64,000 nucleotides of DNA from Atopsyche davidsoni (GCA_022113835.1 JAILWY010000026.1:14101001-14165000); one strand, 5' to 3'. Counted from the stretch's first letter, positions 26,931 through 36,500 are shown. Numbers and translations: made by a program. Notes: generated by a model not told the origin, from the sequence alone.

Positions 26931-27030
26931 GAAGCAACCGGAGATCCGCTACACTATTCTCCCTAAGAATAAATGCTGAGCCAGATAGTCGTCACTGGGG
27001 AGAGCCACCCGAAGAAGAAGATAATTAAGT
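26931..27030 (+). repeat. Unclassified interspersed repeat C, copy 1
   Basis: GGAGATCCGCTACAC followed by TTCTCCCTAA and an end of CGAAGAAGAAGAT. The same order of blocks occurs inverted at 33.03-33.25 kb and in part at 41.3-41.53 kb. Its fixed GAAGAAGAT end resembles the 3' end of a retroelement, but there is no coding evidence here. Confidence 0.5.
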
Positions 27031-27245
27031 GTTGTTTGGTTCTATGGTTAAGCCGGCTACACACGCAGCGTCACAACTTGCAATTAGCTAATGCGTCCTA
27101 GTATGCGTTTTTTACTTAGGGAAATATAAAAAACTCCCAAATTAACGAGATACTATTAACTGATGCCTATCGTTATCTATTTATTAGTTATTTTTTTATT
27201 TATTCATCAACTCACGCAGAAAAGAGTTATTTTTTTATACATATT

Positions 27246-27345
27246 TCCCTACACGCAACAAAATAACCGCCATCTTAGAACAATCAAGTCAAAACACCTT
27301 CCCATATGACAAAAACACTTGATAACTTGCATAAACAGCAAATAA
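27246..27345 (+). repeat. Direct repeat D, copy 1
   Basis: About 95 bp from GCAACAAAATAACCGCCATC to CAGCAAATAATT, matching 28425-28515 in the same orientation with a few substitutions. Contains CCGCCAT at 27267-27273. Confidence 0.8.
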
Positions 27346-27355
27346 TTAAAATATA

Positions 27356-27640
27356 TTAACCCTTTGCACTCGAGAGGTGCCTCTCGGGCACCTCATTGTT
27401 TGGTGCGGAGTTTCGATGTGCGGTGAAAACAATAATGGTGATATATATTTATGTTTATGTGATCTTGTTCTTTAAAGTTCGTTCCTAAGCACTGCCTATA
27501 TAATTTTACACAGATGATGTTTTTCCCTTTCAAACTACGTAAGAATTTCTTATTTAAGATAAGTGCGGCACCAAGGACTGCAACGTGGACTGCGGTCTCA
27601 TTTCGACCTTGGCACCCGTGGCAAAAGGACTAAATGTGTA
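27356..27640. mobile_element. Possible piggyBac-like MITE remnant
   Basis: Left end TTAACCCTTTGCACTCG resembles piggyBac-type termini, with an 8-bp hairpin GAGGTGCC/GGCACCTC just inside. The right end GGCAAAAGGACTAAA is only an approximate inverted match and lacks a clean TTAA. Weak call. Confidence 0.3.
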
Positions 27641-27721
27641 CCTAATCAACCCATATATTTTTTGCTTGTACTTCTTATCGTAATCATTCATTTGAAGATC
27701 CTTATTTGTTTAATTGAGAAA

Positions 27722-27845
27722 TAGACTTAAGAAATTCAATATTTTTGACAGAGAGTACTTGGTGGAATTCCATTTTAATATTTTTGAATAAAGTACTTGA
27801 GTGATTTTCCACATTTTTATTTTTATTAGTGATCTATATTTTTTA
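27722..27845 (+). mobile_element. MITE-like repeat B, copy 2
   Basis: Contains GACAGAGAGTACTTGGTGG, GGAATTCCATTTTAATATT and TACTTGAGTGATTTTCCACA in the same order as the copies at 26.7 (inverted) and 60.5 kb. It is truncated before the hairpin. Confidence 0.6.
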
Positions 27846-28245
27846 TTATTAGAGACTATTATTCCCTATTGCTAAATCACATCTTTAAAAAAATATTATT
27901 TACAGATAAACACACTACAGGACAAACCCCAACTCAGGATAACTGCTGCTACACCCCAAATCCACTACTTAAGATAATTACCGCATTAATATAAAAACAT
28001 TTGTTCACAAAAATTTGCAATTATATAGAATCCTCCACTTGTCAATTACAAAAATAAAGAAATACGTGTACGGAGGATCTCCACACACAATGATACAAAT
28101 TTTCCAAATGAAAATATTAAAAATTTTGTTTATTGCGAACCAGTCGCAAGTTGTGTCGCCGCGTGTGTGGACGACTCTTCGTCGCGAAGGTGGGTGGAGC
28201 AAGAGCGTCCTGGAGGATGATGAGGCAGTGAGGAGAGTGACTGAC

Positions 28246-28421
28246 CGTTATCCTGCGGCTTGAGCCAGCGGTAGGACGGGCGCGGCTGCTGCTTGGAGCG
28301 CATGATGGGCGGCGTGGGCGGCGCGGGGCGGCCTGCGGGCGCGGGGGGCCCGGCCCCCTCCAACTCGCCCCTCACGAGCGCTCACGCTCCCGCTGGCCCC
28401 ATCGGGTACATAGAGCCTGCT
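28246..28421 (-). CDS. Candidate small exon (uncertain)
   Basis: On the minus strand a pyrimidine-rich GTTGTTTTGTTGCAG precedes a 176-bp GC-rich block that ends at G|GTCAGT, a plausible donor. Of the three frames, one is open up to a TAA near the end. Another has a TGA early and then reads from an ATG at 28303 as MRSKQQPRPSYRWLKPQDN before the donor. I do not recognise this peptide, so it could be the start of a coding sequence or chance. Immediately upstream lies direct repeat D, and the copy at 27.25 kb lacks the AG. There are no other exons in this window to join it to. A GC-rich non-coding island is an equally good explanation. Confidence 0.25.
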
Positions 28422-28424
28422 CTG

Positions 28425-28515
28425 CAACAAAACAACCGCCATCTTAGAACAATCAAGTCAAGACACCTTCCTATATCACAAAAACATAAGCACACTTCCA
28501 CAAACAGCAAATAAT
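28425..28515 (+). repeat. Direct repeat D, copy 2
   Basis: Matches 27246-27345 (CCGCCATCTTAGAACAATCA and onward). It starts at the edge of the GC-rich exon-like block and ends just before the TA insertion site of the 600-bp Tc1-like element. The spacing of about 1.17 kb and lack of TG...CA ends argue against LTRs. Confidence 0.8.
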
Positions 28516-28522
28516 TCAAATA

Positions 28523-29122
28523 CAGGTGTCCAAAAAGAGCATCGGGTATTTGTTAGTTCAGTAAAACAAAAACTACTAGTAATCAAGTATTTTTTTTTAT
28601 TGTTGATTATAAGAATACAAAAGGAAAAATTATTTCATTAAGATGATGTTATCCAAATAGTGAGCGTTACGCTGCTGGCACTCTTCTAATATGGAACGAA
28701 GATTGAAAGTTGTTGAATCGCCGCAGCATTTCGTTCGCCAAATTCAAGCGATTTGCGTAGTCTGCATCCTTCAATTCTTGCACCAATTGCATTTTATACG
28801 CTTTTGAATGCAAATCTTTCTTTAAAATCGAATGCAAAGACAAAATGCAAATTTTTTTAATGTTCAACACTTGGCTTCCACTTCTTCGATTGTTTTCTAG
28901 TCTGAATTCTATCGTCACTTGGTGCATTGCGTGTATGATACTCCGCACGATACAAACGTTAAGCAGTCACTATTGAATCACCGTTACGATAATACGCTCG
29001 TACGCAAAAAGCGCGTCTTCGGGTACTACTCCATAGCGACTAAAACTCCACAAAATGGCGGAGCCGCTCCGTATCAACTTTAACGCTAAAACAAATACCG
29101 GATGTACTTTTTGGACACCCTG
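28523..29122 (-). mobile_element. Tc1/IS630-like non-autonomous element
   Basis: 600 bp bounded by TA dinucleotides (28521-28522 and 29123-29124). The ends CAGGTGTCCAAAAAGAGCAT and, inverted, CAGGGTGTCCAAAAAGTACA pair over about 32 bp with few mismatches. It carries a remnant of its transposase on the minus strand but is far too short for a full one, so it is an internally deleted copy. It inserted directly next to direct repeat D. Confidence 0.85.
28667..28948 (-). pseudogene. Transposase remnant of the Tc1/IS630-like element
   Basis: The minus frame includes SLHSILKKDLHSKAYKMQLV and then QELKDADYANRLNLANEML. This has the shape of the region between the helix-turn-helix DNA-binding domain and the start of the DDE catalytic domain in insect Tc1/IS630-type transposases. 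The catalytic DDE/DDD residues are absent. Only about 90 codons remain, against roughly 300-400 for intact relatives, so it cannot be active. Confidence 0.6.
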
Positions 29123-29199
29123 TATATCAATCCATGTGATATATATTTAAAATGACAGGGTGTGTGTATTTTATGGGTTGTGGAAACATTTTTAAATGA

Positions 29200-29435
29200 T
29201 TCTGAGAGGCTCCTCCCGCCCTGCAGACGTGCGGCCGCCGTACGTCACGGGGGCGACAGATGGCCAGGATAAATATCCCGCCTTTGTGGACTTCTGCTTC
29301 GAGTTATTCTGCCCCGCTGGGCGGCCGGGGCGGGGGCGGGGGCGGCCGCCCGGCACAGAGGTGGGCGGCGATTTTTCACTCCAGTTGAGGAAGTCAATGA
29401 GATTGAACGAGAGCGCGAAGTGCTTCTGAACAGAG
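29200..29435. other. GC-rich island with G-rich tract
   Basis: Contains GGGGCGGGGGCGGGGGCGGC near 29327 and a CGGCCGCCGTACGTCACGG block near 29231. Open frames overlap on both strands (77, 82 and 65 codons) as expected in GC-rich DNA. No protein motif. Confidence 0.45.
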
Positions 29436-29800
29436 TGCACATATAATAGTTATGATTTTAATAATTTATATTTACTTGAAATTTTGATATCAAATATTAA
29501 GAAAAGTAAGATTTCTCTAAGTCTTTTTACAGTCGTCAAATTCTGATACCTGTTCGACTAAATAGAACCAATGAGATTAACGGATATTAATATTTTCTCT
29601 TCATTCCTTTTGCATGGATTCAAAATTATTATTAGTTTTGAAGATTGAGTTATAATTACTTGAGACATATATCTAATATTTTATTATTAAATAAAATAAA
29701 TGATTGTGTGATTATTGTATAATACAAATTATCAATTGATAATTCTTATATGAACATATAATCTATAAGTCATGTATTGTAAGCAATTATTTATTTAAGG
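29436..29800. other. AT-rich DNA, nothing identified
   Basis: No motif, repeat or gene seen. Confidence 0.55.
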
Positions 29801-29809
29801 TAGTACGTT

Positions 29810-30130
29810 TGACGCAGAAGCTAGAGTACCGTTCGATACGAAAGCGGGTATCTTGAGTAGATCAAACCCACCTCAAAAGACTTTCAGCGGAGGTGTCATA
29901 TCAAAAGCTGCAGAGACGTCCAGAAAGCTCGCGTCCACAAAAGCTGCGGGGCGGAGGTCCGAGCCCCCGTGAATGGCCGGGGCGATGATTCGCGAAATCA
30001 CTCGGGGGGCCTCGCCGCGGGCTGCGCCATCACTCAGCCCCCTTTGTGGGTTGGGGTCCCGGGCGACCGTAAATCTCCCCCCAGCCCCCATCGGGGGTGG
30101 CGGCACTCGCGTCCGGCTGGACTAAACATC
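29810..30130. other. GC-rich island
   Basis: CpG-rich DNA with several GGGGGC/GCCCCC strings. Opposed frames of 77 and 73 codons overlap with no family motifs. Confidence 0.4.
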
Positions 30131-30380
30131 TTTGAGATGAACAGTTACTATGCCATTTATACGTGGTATAAACCTAAATTTTGTAATTAACTGAATATAT
30201 GGTAAAAATAAGTTTTTTTTTTAATTTTATCACATGCAGTAACTAAACATGAACACTATTCATTTATGAGTGTTATTGCTTGAATCGATGGTGAAAAAAA
30301 TTCTGATCAATATATGTTTATGTGGCATACGCTCAAATAATATAAATGAACAATTACGCATATACTTTAAATTTTTATTC

Positions 30381-30670
30381 GGCAATCAAGTGCGTTTTAA
30401 TTGCCTATACAGGCTTATATTACTTACTAATATAATTGGGCACATTTTTTCACACATTGAAAATGATTTAAAGAAACTCTCATTTTCGGCACATCGGTTC
30501 GCATGTAGATTATGATTGTTGAAAATTCTCGATTAATTGCTTGCAGTGGCTCGTTAGCACAAGGGTTAGGTTAGCTACTAGCCATGTAAGCTTGGAGATG
30601 TAGGTTCGAATCCTACACAAATCACGATGATATTTTTTTAAGAGTTTCTTTAAATCATTTTCAATGTGTA
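30381..30670 (+). mobile_element. tRNA-bearing inverted-repeat element E2
   Basis: Left arm from about 30423 to 30485 (TACTAATATAATTGGGCACA, GATTTAAAGAAACTCTCA) and right arm 30641-30670 (AGAGTTTCTTTAAATCATTT) are inverted relative to each other. The central tRNA-like domain points to the plus strand, opposite to E1. The outer left block, GGCAATCAAGTGCG with CCTATACAGG, matches in inverse the tail of E5. Confidence 0.75.
30546..30625 (+). pseudogene. tRNA-like domain of E2
   Basis: Begins GTGGCTCGTTAGC and carries an A-box-like TAGCACAAGGG and a perfect B box GGTTCGAATCC. The T arm TGTAGGTTCGAATCCTACA is intact and the end is AAATCAC. The anticodon-region loop is CATGTAA as in E1. The acceptor stem has mismatches, so processing as a tRNA is doubtful, but the internal RNA polymerase III promoter looks usable. 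Confidence 0.65.
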
Positions 30671-30749
30671 GAAGTATAGAAAGTATAGAAATTCAATTGG
30701 TCCAAAATTATGAAATATCCAAAAAAAAAAATTCGTGTGATTTTATTTT

Positions 30750-31015
30750 AGACTATGGGTGAATCCACACGAAGAATAAGGATGAAGACGACACAGCAGC
30801 CTCTCGGGGGGCGCAGTCCTATTTATGGGAGCATCTGCAGGCGGGGGACACTTCTGGACGAGCCCAGGTGTCCGGCTACCCCCGCCCCGTCCTACGTCAC
30901 ATAGGATAGCCATCCGCCCTGTCAAAAACTTGTAAAATATCGCAAAGGCAGGCAATGCCTTACAGGCGACTGCTTGTGACTGAAGGCACGCGGAGAGTGG
31001 AGACGGCGTTGGGAC
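30750..31015. other. GC-rich island
   Basis: Mixed GC-rich block with CAGCCTCTCGGGGGGCGCAG near 30798 and CCCCCGCCCCG near 30880. A 70-codon minus frame is unremarkable. Confidence 0.4.
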
Positions 31016-31580
31016 GTACTATTGAACGTTTATTTTATTTGTAGATATGCTAACTTTATATAAATTCTACACACCTTAAAATTTTGCTTACACAATACTA
31101 TTTTAAAAATATACTTTGCTCATAATAAAACAAGCGTGTCAAAAAATAACTATATAATTCACTTGAAATTTTAATTGACACGATTTGGTATGGTCGCTTT
31201 AAATACATACGATACATCATTCGGACTCGTTTTAATTCGTGATACGAAACACGTAACCTAAATCTTATAGAAGATTTGGTATTATTTTGTTTTGAAAAAA
31301 AAAATTTGTGGGCACAATTCCAGGTTTTAAGGATCAGGAACAAAATAAAAATTACTCGATAAAACCGATGCAAGGGAAAATCTAAAATGAACAGATTGTT
31401 ATATACTTAACGTAACGTACGTAACTTTTGTGCCAACGACACTTGCAGTTGTTTAAAAAAATACTTGTTGATTCATAGGAATCCTTTTCACGTGAAATGC
31501 AGTAGGTGTTGTACCGTACTTAAGCATATAGCATGAGCTCGTTGGCAGGAGTACTTTGAAATTTCTCGTCTAACCAATAT
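31016..31580. other. AT-rich DNA, nothing identified
   Basis: A 91-codon minus-strand frame at 31098-31373 is AT-rich, with no motif and no homologous pattern that I recognise. Confidence 0.5.
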
Positions 31581-31589
31581 TTTCTCACC

Positions 31590-32060
31590 ACAGCGTGATA
31601 GTCCCCCGGGAAGGATTCCGCGAGATGGGGTGCACAATTAAAGCTACTCTACTAAGAACAGTCTGGGAGCTGTACCATCCGGCAGCGGCGGCTCGAACTC
31701 GACACCCTCGGCGGCGCGGCACAACAATGCCGGGAAAGCGGCCGAGCTCGCTGCGCCATAAAGTTGCCGGCAGTACGTACTAAAAAGTAATGAAAGAACA
31801 TCTTCCGGCAGACAACACATCTGCACTTTTTGGAGGAGTCGTGGAGCCGGGGGGCGGGGGAGGGGGCGCAGTCCTCCCGTCCGGCGAGCCCCGGGCGAGG
31901 GAGCTAATCAGCGAGAACAAAAGGGCCCGGATCAAAGTAAAGCGTACCGAGAAGCATATCATTCTTTGCCGATGGACTCTCTGATCAGATGAATGCTGCC
32001 TCCCAAATAACACCCGAGACAAAACGCAGCGTTGATTCTTTGTTTTTCCACTGGGCAGAC
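31590..32060. other. GC-rich island
   Basis: Two CpG-rich blocks (about 31600-31790 and 31840-31935), the second with GGGGGGCGGGGGAGGGGGCG. A GCCATAAA lies at 31755-31762. Frames on both strands (up to 95 codons) overlap and have no motifs. Confidence 0.45.
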
Positions 32061-32369
32061 AATGCATGAAAAATTTTTGGAGGATTAGACCAATTATGAT
32101 GTAAAAAAAATATGATCGTTATTTCTGTGAGAAGTTTTGCCGCAAACAAAGCTTGCGCTTTGAATCGATGATTGTTCCGGAAAGTTAGTTAGTTTCGAAA
32201 AAATAAATTCAAGATTTACAAATACGAGCAATACAAACAAATTGTTATTAGAATCTCACGATAAATCCATTTTTTCCACGCTAGGAAAAAAACCGTAGTA
32301 ATTGAGAAAGAAGCCTCTCTTATCTGCACTGGCTTCATAACAATAAATCAACATATAAATAAAAACAAC

Positions 32370-32680
32370 AGGCCCCGGGTGGAGACGCACCCACACCGGC
32401 GAGGCGGCGCACACGCGCGCGTATTAGATTACACACATAAGTGCGGCCATTCATACGCTAGCAATAACATAACCTAGGGCCGGAGAAAGGAAGAAAGGTG
32501 GCCCGGGGGAGGGAGAGGCCCGAGGCCGGCCCTGGCGCCGCGGGGGTGCGAGAGGGACGCGACGAGCGCTGATGAATCGGACGGGCCCGCCAAGATTTAT
32601 GCCCGAAATGGAAGTAAATTGTGTGTGAGTGACTGCAATAGCCTTGCGGCCCGCCGGCTCTGTGCGCCGAGGGAGCGAGA
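32370..32680. other. GC-rich island
   Basis: CpG-rich DNA including ACACGCGCGCG near 32411 and CGAGGCCGGCCCTGGCGCCG near 32521, and an AGATTTATGCCC motif at about 32592. No coding signal. Confidence 0.45.
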
Positions 32681-32801
32681 AATTAAATGTTCTTATAAAA
32701 CAGATCGTTAAACGTTACGATGAGCCATATTTTTTTACTACGTATATCAGCAAAGACAAATTTAAAAATTATTTCAAAGAAACTCTCAGAAAAATATCAT
32801 C

Positions 32802-32877
32802 GTGACTTGTGTAGGATTCGAACCTACATCCCCAAGCTTACTTGGCTGGTGCACTAACCCATGTGCTAACGAGCCAC
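32802..32877 (-). pseudogene. tRNA-like domain of E3 (full)
   Basis: Minus strand: GTGGCTCGTTAGCACATGGG, D stem GCAC/GTGC, T arm TGTAGGTTCGAATCCTACA, end AAGTCAC. Acceptor pairs GTGGCT/AGTCAC include one G-T. The anticodon-region loop is CAAGTAA, giving AGT (Thr) if read in the usual register, again with A instead of T at position 33. The best-folding copy in the window. Confidence 0.65.
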
Positions 32878-32880
32878 TCA

Positions 32881-32938
32881 GGTTAGTGCACCAGCCATAT
32901 AAGCTTGGGGATGTAGGTTCGGATCCTACACTAGTCAC
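32881..32938 (+). pseudogene. tRNA-like domain of E3 (partial, inverted copy)
   Basis: Covers the D-loop through the 3' end (GGTTAGTGCACCAGCC to CTAGTCAC). The acceptor 5' strand and first D-stem half are missing. It differs from the inverted full copy by only a few bases, notably in the anticodon loop (CATATAA) and T loop. Confidence 0.6.
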
Positions 32939-33026
32939 GATGAGTTTCTTTAAATCATTTTCAATATGTGAAAAAATATGCCTAATCATATTAGTAAAAT
33001 GTATAACAATAACAATATCAGGATAT

Positions 33027-33245
33027 TACTGAATATCTTCTTCGTCAGGTGGTTTTAGGGAGAAAAGTGTAGTGTATCCCTGGGTTTTTCTTCACCGCAG
33101 TTTTATATTAGAAGAAAAGGTCTGCGTATTGCTGCTGCCAAATAGCATTATTATTCAATCCTTTCCTTTGTAAAGCTCGTGCATTTAAATCTGATAATCT
33201 ACCCCCCCCCTCCCTCTCATGTCTACAAGGTACTTCCAAAACAAA
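33027..33245 (-). repeat. Unclassified interspersed repeat C, copy 2
   Basis: On the minus strand: GGAAGTACCTTGTAGACATG, a G-run, AGATTATCAG, GCAGCAGCAATACG, CCCAGGGATACACTACAC, TTCTCCCTAA, and an end of CTGACGAAGAAGAT. Same order as at 41.29-41.53 kb (plus strand). Adjacent to element E3. Confidence 0.6.
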
Positions 33246-33249
33246 ATTA

Positions 33250-34000
33250 TTCTTTGAATGATAAATATTTTAATAGTAATTTTGATCATAAAAACATATT
33301 CAACCCGAACAACGTATCATGCAATAAAAATAGTGATGATTGATTCGTGGAAACTGTTTTGCACGAATCTCTCTTTTTTGCAAATGTTTCAACTTTCGCC
33401 AACCTTCAAGTAACCAGGTTCAATTTCCGGCGCGGTGAAATTAAATCAATTTTCACAATGAGATTTATCTCTGCCCGGGGCTGAGTAGTTGTGCCGCGCC
33501 ATATTATAATGTTTCCGGCCATTTTTCAATTAACAAAACAGTGTCAATCAATAAATCATTACAAAAATGGGCAAATTGAAATTTGAGATGTTTATCATAC
33601 GGCTAGGATTAAAAATCTGTCGTGGATTATTTAAATTGTTATGACTTCCTCGTTTAACAAAAGAAACGAAAGATTCGCAACGTCGGATATGTTAAATATT
33701 AGAAAATCTTCAACTGAACAATACGATTTGAATATTTATATTGTTACGCGTACAATAATAATGATGACTTTGGAAATCAAAAATAAAATATATGTATTGT
33801 GCATGTTTTGAGATATTCAACACAAAACACACGACGCATAGGTTCGGGTATCGTTTCAGGGTAAAAATCAAAATTCAAAAAACTTATCAAAGTTGCCTAA
33901 CATTGCTGAAGTCAGTAGTGCAAAAATGCATTTTTATATTATCTACACATCATGAATGTGTTTTTTTTTTTTTGGTTTCGGCCAATGATAAAACTAATTT
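33250..34000. other. AT-rich DNA with a small GC patch
   Basis: A small GC-richer patch is at about 33425-33510. The 131-codon plus frame that begins at 33792 is AT-rich at first and then crosses the GC-rich island at 34.0 kb. Two other frames overlap it and no motif is visible, so I do not call a gene. Confidence 0.45.
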
Positions 34001-34009
34001 ATCAGTTAA

Positions 34010-34290
34010 ATATAATGCATCGGCGCCGCGCAGGGCTCCGTCGTCTTTTGTTCGCATCGGCCGTCTCTTTTCGACGGATCCGCGCCGAGCCGGGCCGGGC
34101 CGCGGGCCGCAAGGCCTCCGCCGCCGTCTCTGTCCCCCGAGCCCTGCGTCGAGAGCCAAACTTCAACTACTCCTAATTTACTGCTAACTGCTCTCGTATT
34201 TTATTTACCACGAGTAATTCAAGTTTTAATTTTCGCAGCTCCGGATACGAGGCGCCGCCAGACCCACGCCTCGCACTGAGATTCTTTGCA
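34010..34290. other. GC-rich island
   Basis: CGGCGCCGCGCAGGGCTCCG and GGGCCGGGCCGCGGGCCGC blocks, strongly CpG-rich. Minus-strand and plus-strand frames overlap; none has motifs. Confidence 0.45.
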
Positions 34291-34439
34291 CAGAGAATTG
34301 TTGATTAAAATTGCTTCTAAATTGCGAAAGAATTCTAGCGCTTGAATATTAAAAATATTTACTATGCTTATACGCAGTGGCGTGCTGTAACACACGAACA
34401 TAGATCCGTAAATTTTTAATAATAAAATACCTCAATTCT

Positions 34440-34800
34440 TTTAAACTCTGACGTCATCGGTATGAATCAAAGTATCAACACGTGCAAAATCATATTGAAA
34501 CGTTTTGAGTGTTGTTATGTTTATTACATTTACTTTTCGTGGTAATCGGCAGAGTTGTGTACTTTGCCGGTTACCGTGTTTTGAGTGACGAGCGACTTCG
34601 CCCGGCCGGTTAGCGTCTACGGCGAGACGTGTTTGTTGTGACAGCACACGATCGCTGCGCAAAAGAGTGGTTGTTCAAATAATTGAGATGTCGCTGCAAC
34701 CGACGTGCGTGGGAACAATGCGCACTCAGCGAGCACCGGCACACAGCAACCGCCCACTTGCCGGACAGATTGATTTCTAATGATACCGCACTAAACCACA
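34440..34800. other. GC-richer island with CRE-like site
   Basis: A perfect TGACGTCA at 34449-34456 and a CpG-containing block at about 34570-34760. Two minus frames (73 and 63 codons) overlap with no motifs. Confidence 0.4.
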
Positions 34801-35020
34801 TCTCGTTACTTACGCTACAACTTGAATTAACATGACCTATCCTTGCTTCAGAAAACTCAAGTTAAAACTTAACTTTTGTGATTTTGGCAGTTAGTTTGAT
34901 GTATTCATACTCATACATTAAATATCAATTGTATAAATAAACTATGCTCGATATTATCTGAATCAACCTAATCTCGTTATAAAGAACTTTATTGTAAATA
35001 TTTTTGAGTTAGTAGAGTTT

Positions 35021-35073
35021 TGTTCTGCATCTGATGATGACCATGTCTTTTGGTTGAAACTAGTCATGCTGAA
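35021..35073 (+). ncRNA. Hammerhead ribozyme-like motif (type I)
   Basis: The catalytic core strings CTGATGA (35031-35037) and GAAA (35056-35059) are present. Stem II can form as GACCA (35039-35043) with TGGTT (35051-35055). Stem III is the minimal kind, with A35059-T35064 and C35060-G35063 closing a TA loop, followed by C35065 as the cleavage-site base. Stem I pairs GCAT (35027-35030) with ATGC (35066-35069), then TCT-side bases with GAA after one mismatch. An unpaired T at 35038 between core and stem II departs from the consensus and may reduce activity. Such minimal type I hammerheads are known from Penelope-like retroelements and retrozymes. I see no reverse transcriptase nearby. Confidence 0.6.
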
Positions 35074-35109
35074 ATGTTAAAATAAACTCAACGTGAAGAA
35101 ATTATAAAA

Positions 35110-36120
35110 AGTTATATCATATCATTAATAAACAAATGGGTTTGTACCAAACAAATGCCTTGTCCCTCGACAAGATTATTGTAAATATCTTGTATGTTAT
35201 GTGATACTCGCAAAAAAATGTCACTGAAAAATACTCAGGAAAAAAATCTAGTTTCAAAGTATGTATTTCTCATGAGTTTTATTAACTTTCTAGAGCAAAA
35301 TAGTTTTGATAGTTGGTTTTAAACTGAACGCATAAATAAATAAATTTGCAGCCATCAGAGCATCAAGAGTAACCGTCATCCTCAAGAGTAGCGTTCGCGA
35401 CAGCCGAGAGGAGTATTTTAAGTATAGTTTGGTCATGTATGCAAAGGAAGGGTATCTTAATTAAGTTAAACAGAAGGGTGAAGTTAAGATTCCCAAACAC
35501 AACAAAAAAATAACATAAATTCATCCAAGTCGTCGAGCGCGGGCAACCCTAATCTGTCACACCGGTGACTTGAAATATCTCCGATGAAATTGAAAAATTA
35601 ATAGATCTGTTAACACGGATATTTGCAGCTACATTATCACTTCATTTATACGAACCATTTGTTAAATTAATCACCGTAATAAATGTTAGACACCTTTGAA
35701 ATTAAAGATAAGGCTATCTAAATATAACGTTTTTAGCATAGTTAATATTTCAATGAAACCACAGCTGCGCTTAATTTAATATATACACCTTCAAATACAT
35801 TTTAATAGATAAGAGAAAATAAAACAAAATAAGCACGCTTAATATAAATTTATAACAATATATCTACGCTCAAAAAAACCGACAGTTGCTAGTTTTAGAT
35901 TTGATTAAAATATTTGGAAATTATTTATCTAATTGGACCTGGGTGCGGATACATGAGATTTATTCATATTTGATTAGAAATAAGAGAAATAAAAATAAAT
36001 AATTATTCAATTTTGGGCTTTAGGCAGTTTTATATGTGGTATTTTTATTAAAGTTAATTTTAATAAATTTATTTGAAAGCTACGTAAGTTTAAATGTGTT
36101 TTCGATTTTCATTTTTCTGT
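35110..36120. other. AT-rich DNA, little identified
   Basis: AT-rich, with a small mixed-composition patch at 35350-35410. No gene or element termini recognised. Confidence 0.5.
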
Positions 36121-36134
36121 GCAGATAACATCTA

Positions 36135-36500
36135 CAGTAATACCCGCTTTACGCGACCCCGTTATGCGCGGTTTCACTATAACGCAAATTTCAAATTACG
36201 CCTTAAATTGCTTCGCATTACGCGAATTTCTTATTTTGAGAATACTTCATTGACTTCTCTTAACAATTAAAAACAGCGTTGGGTGTTATGAACGTATTTT
36301 ACAAGAACGTAAAAGAAACGCTCCCCAAAAGACAGTAGATTTTTCAGTAAAAATAACATGTAATACTGCATAAAGTGTTCTTAGAATTAAAGTGATTGAT
36401 TCAAATGATTCGTATTTTTTTGTATTAAGTTTTGACTGTGTATGTATGTTTCATCGTAAACCCCGATATATGCGAATTTCAGCGTAAAGCGGTATTACTG
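36135..36500. mobile_element. pogo/Tigger-like MITE
   Basis: Flanked by TA (36133-36134 and 36501-36502), with inverted ends CAGTAATACCCGCTTTACGC and CAGTAATACCGCTTTACGC. CAGT-starting ends plus a TA target match the pogo/Tigger branch of Tc1/mariner. It is 366 bp with no transposase fragment that I can see. A subterminal repeat resembling TTACGC/GCGAATTTC recurs on both sides (near 36233 and 36472). Confidence 0.85.

Larger units (their letters stand above)
32766..33000. mobile_element. tRNA-bearing element E3 with an inverted pair of tRNA-like domains
   Basis: Outer arms contain CAAAGAAACTCTCAGAAAAA (left) and GAGTTTCTTTAAATCATTTT (right), with the family end CCTAATCATATTAGTAAAAT. Inside, a full minus-strand tRNA-like domain (32802-32877) is followed by a plus-strand partial copy (32881-32938). 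The two form a snapback of about 58-bp arms. This inverted dimer is unique among the seven copies. Confidence 0.75.

Noticed and set aside
27246..28515. LTRs of a short retrotransposon
   Set aside because: The repeats do not begin TG and end CA, no primer-binding or polypurine tract is seen, and there is no target duplication.
30981..31000. AAGGCACGCGG string resembling the miR-124 seed region
   Set aside because: The match stops after 11 bases and flanking sequence does not fold into a microRNA-like hairpin by eye.
33792..34187. 131-codon plus-strand open frame, the longest in the window
   Set aside because: Begins in AT-rich DNA and crosses a GC-rich island where two other frames are also open. 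No domain motif or splice logic.
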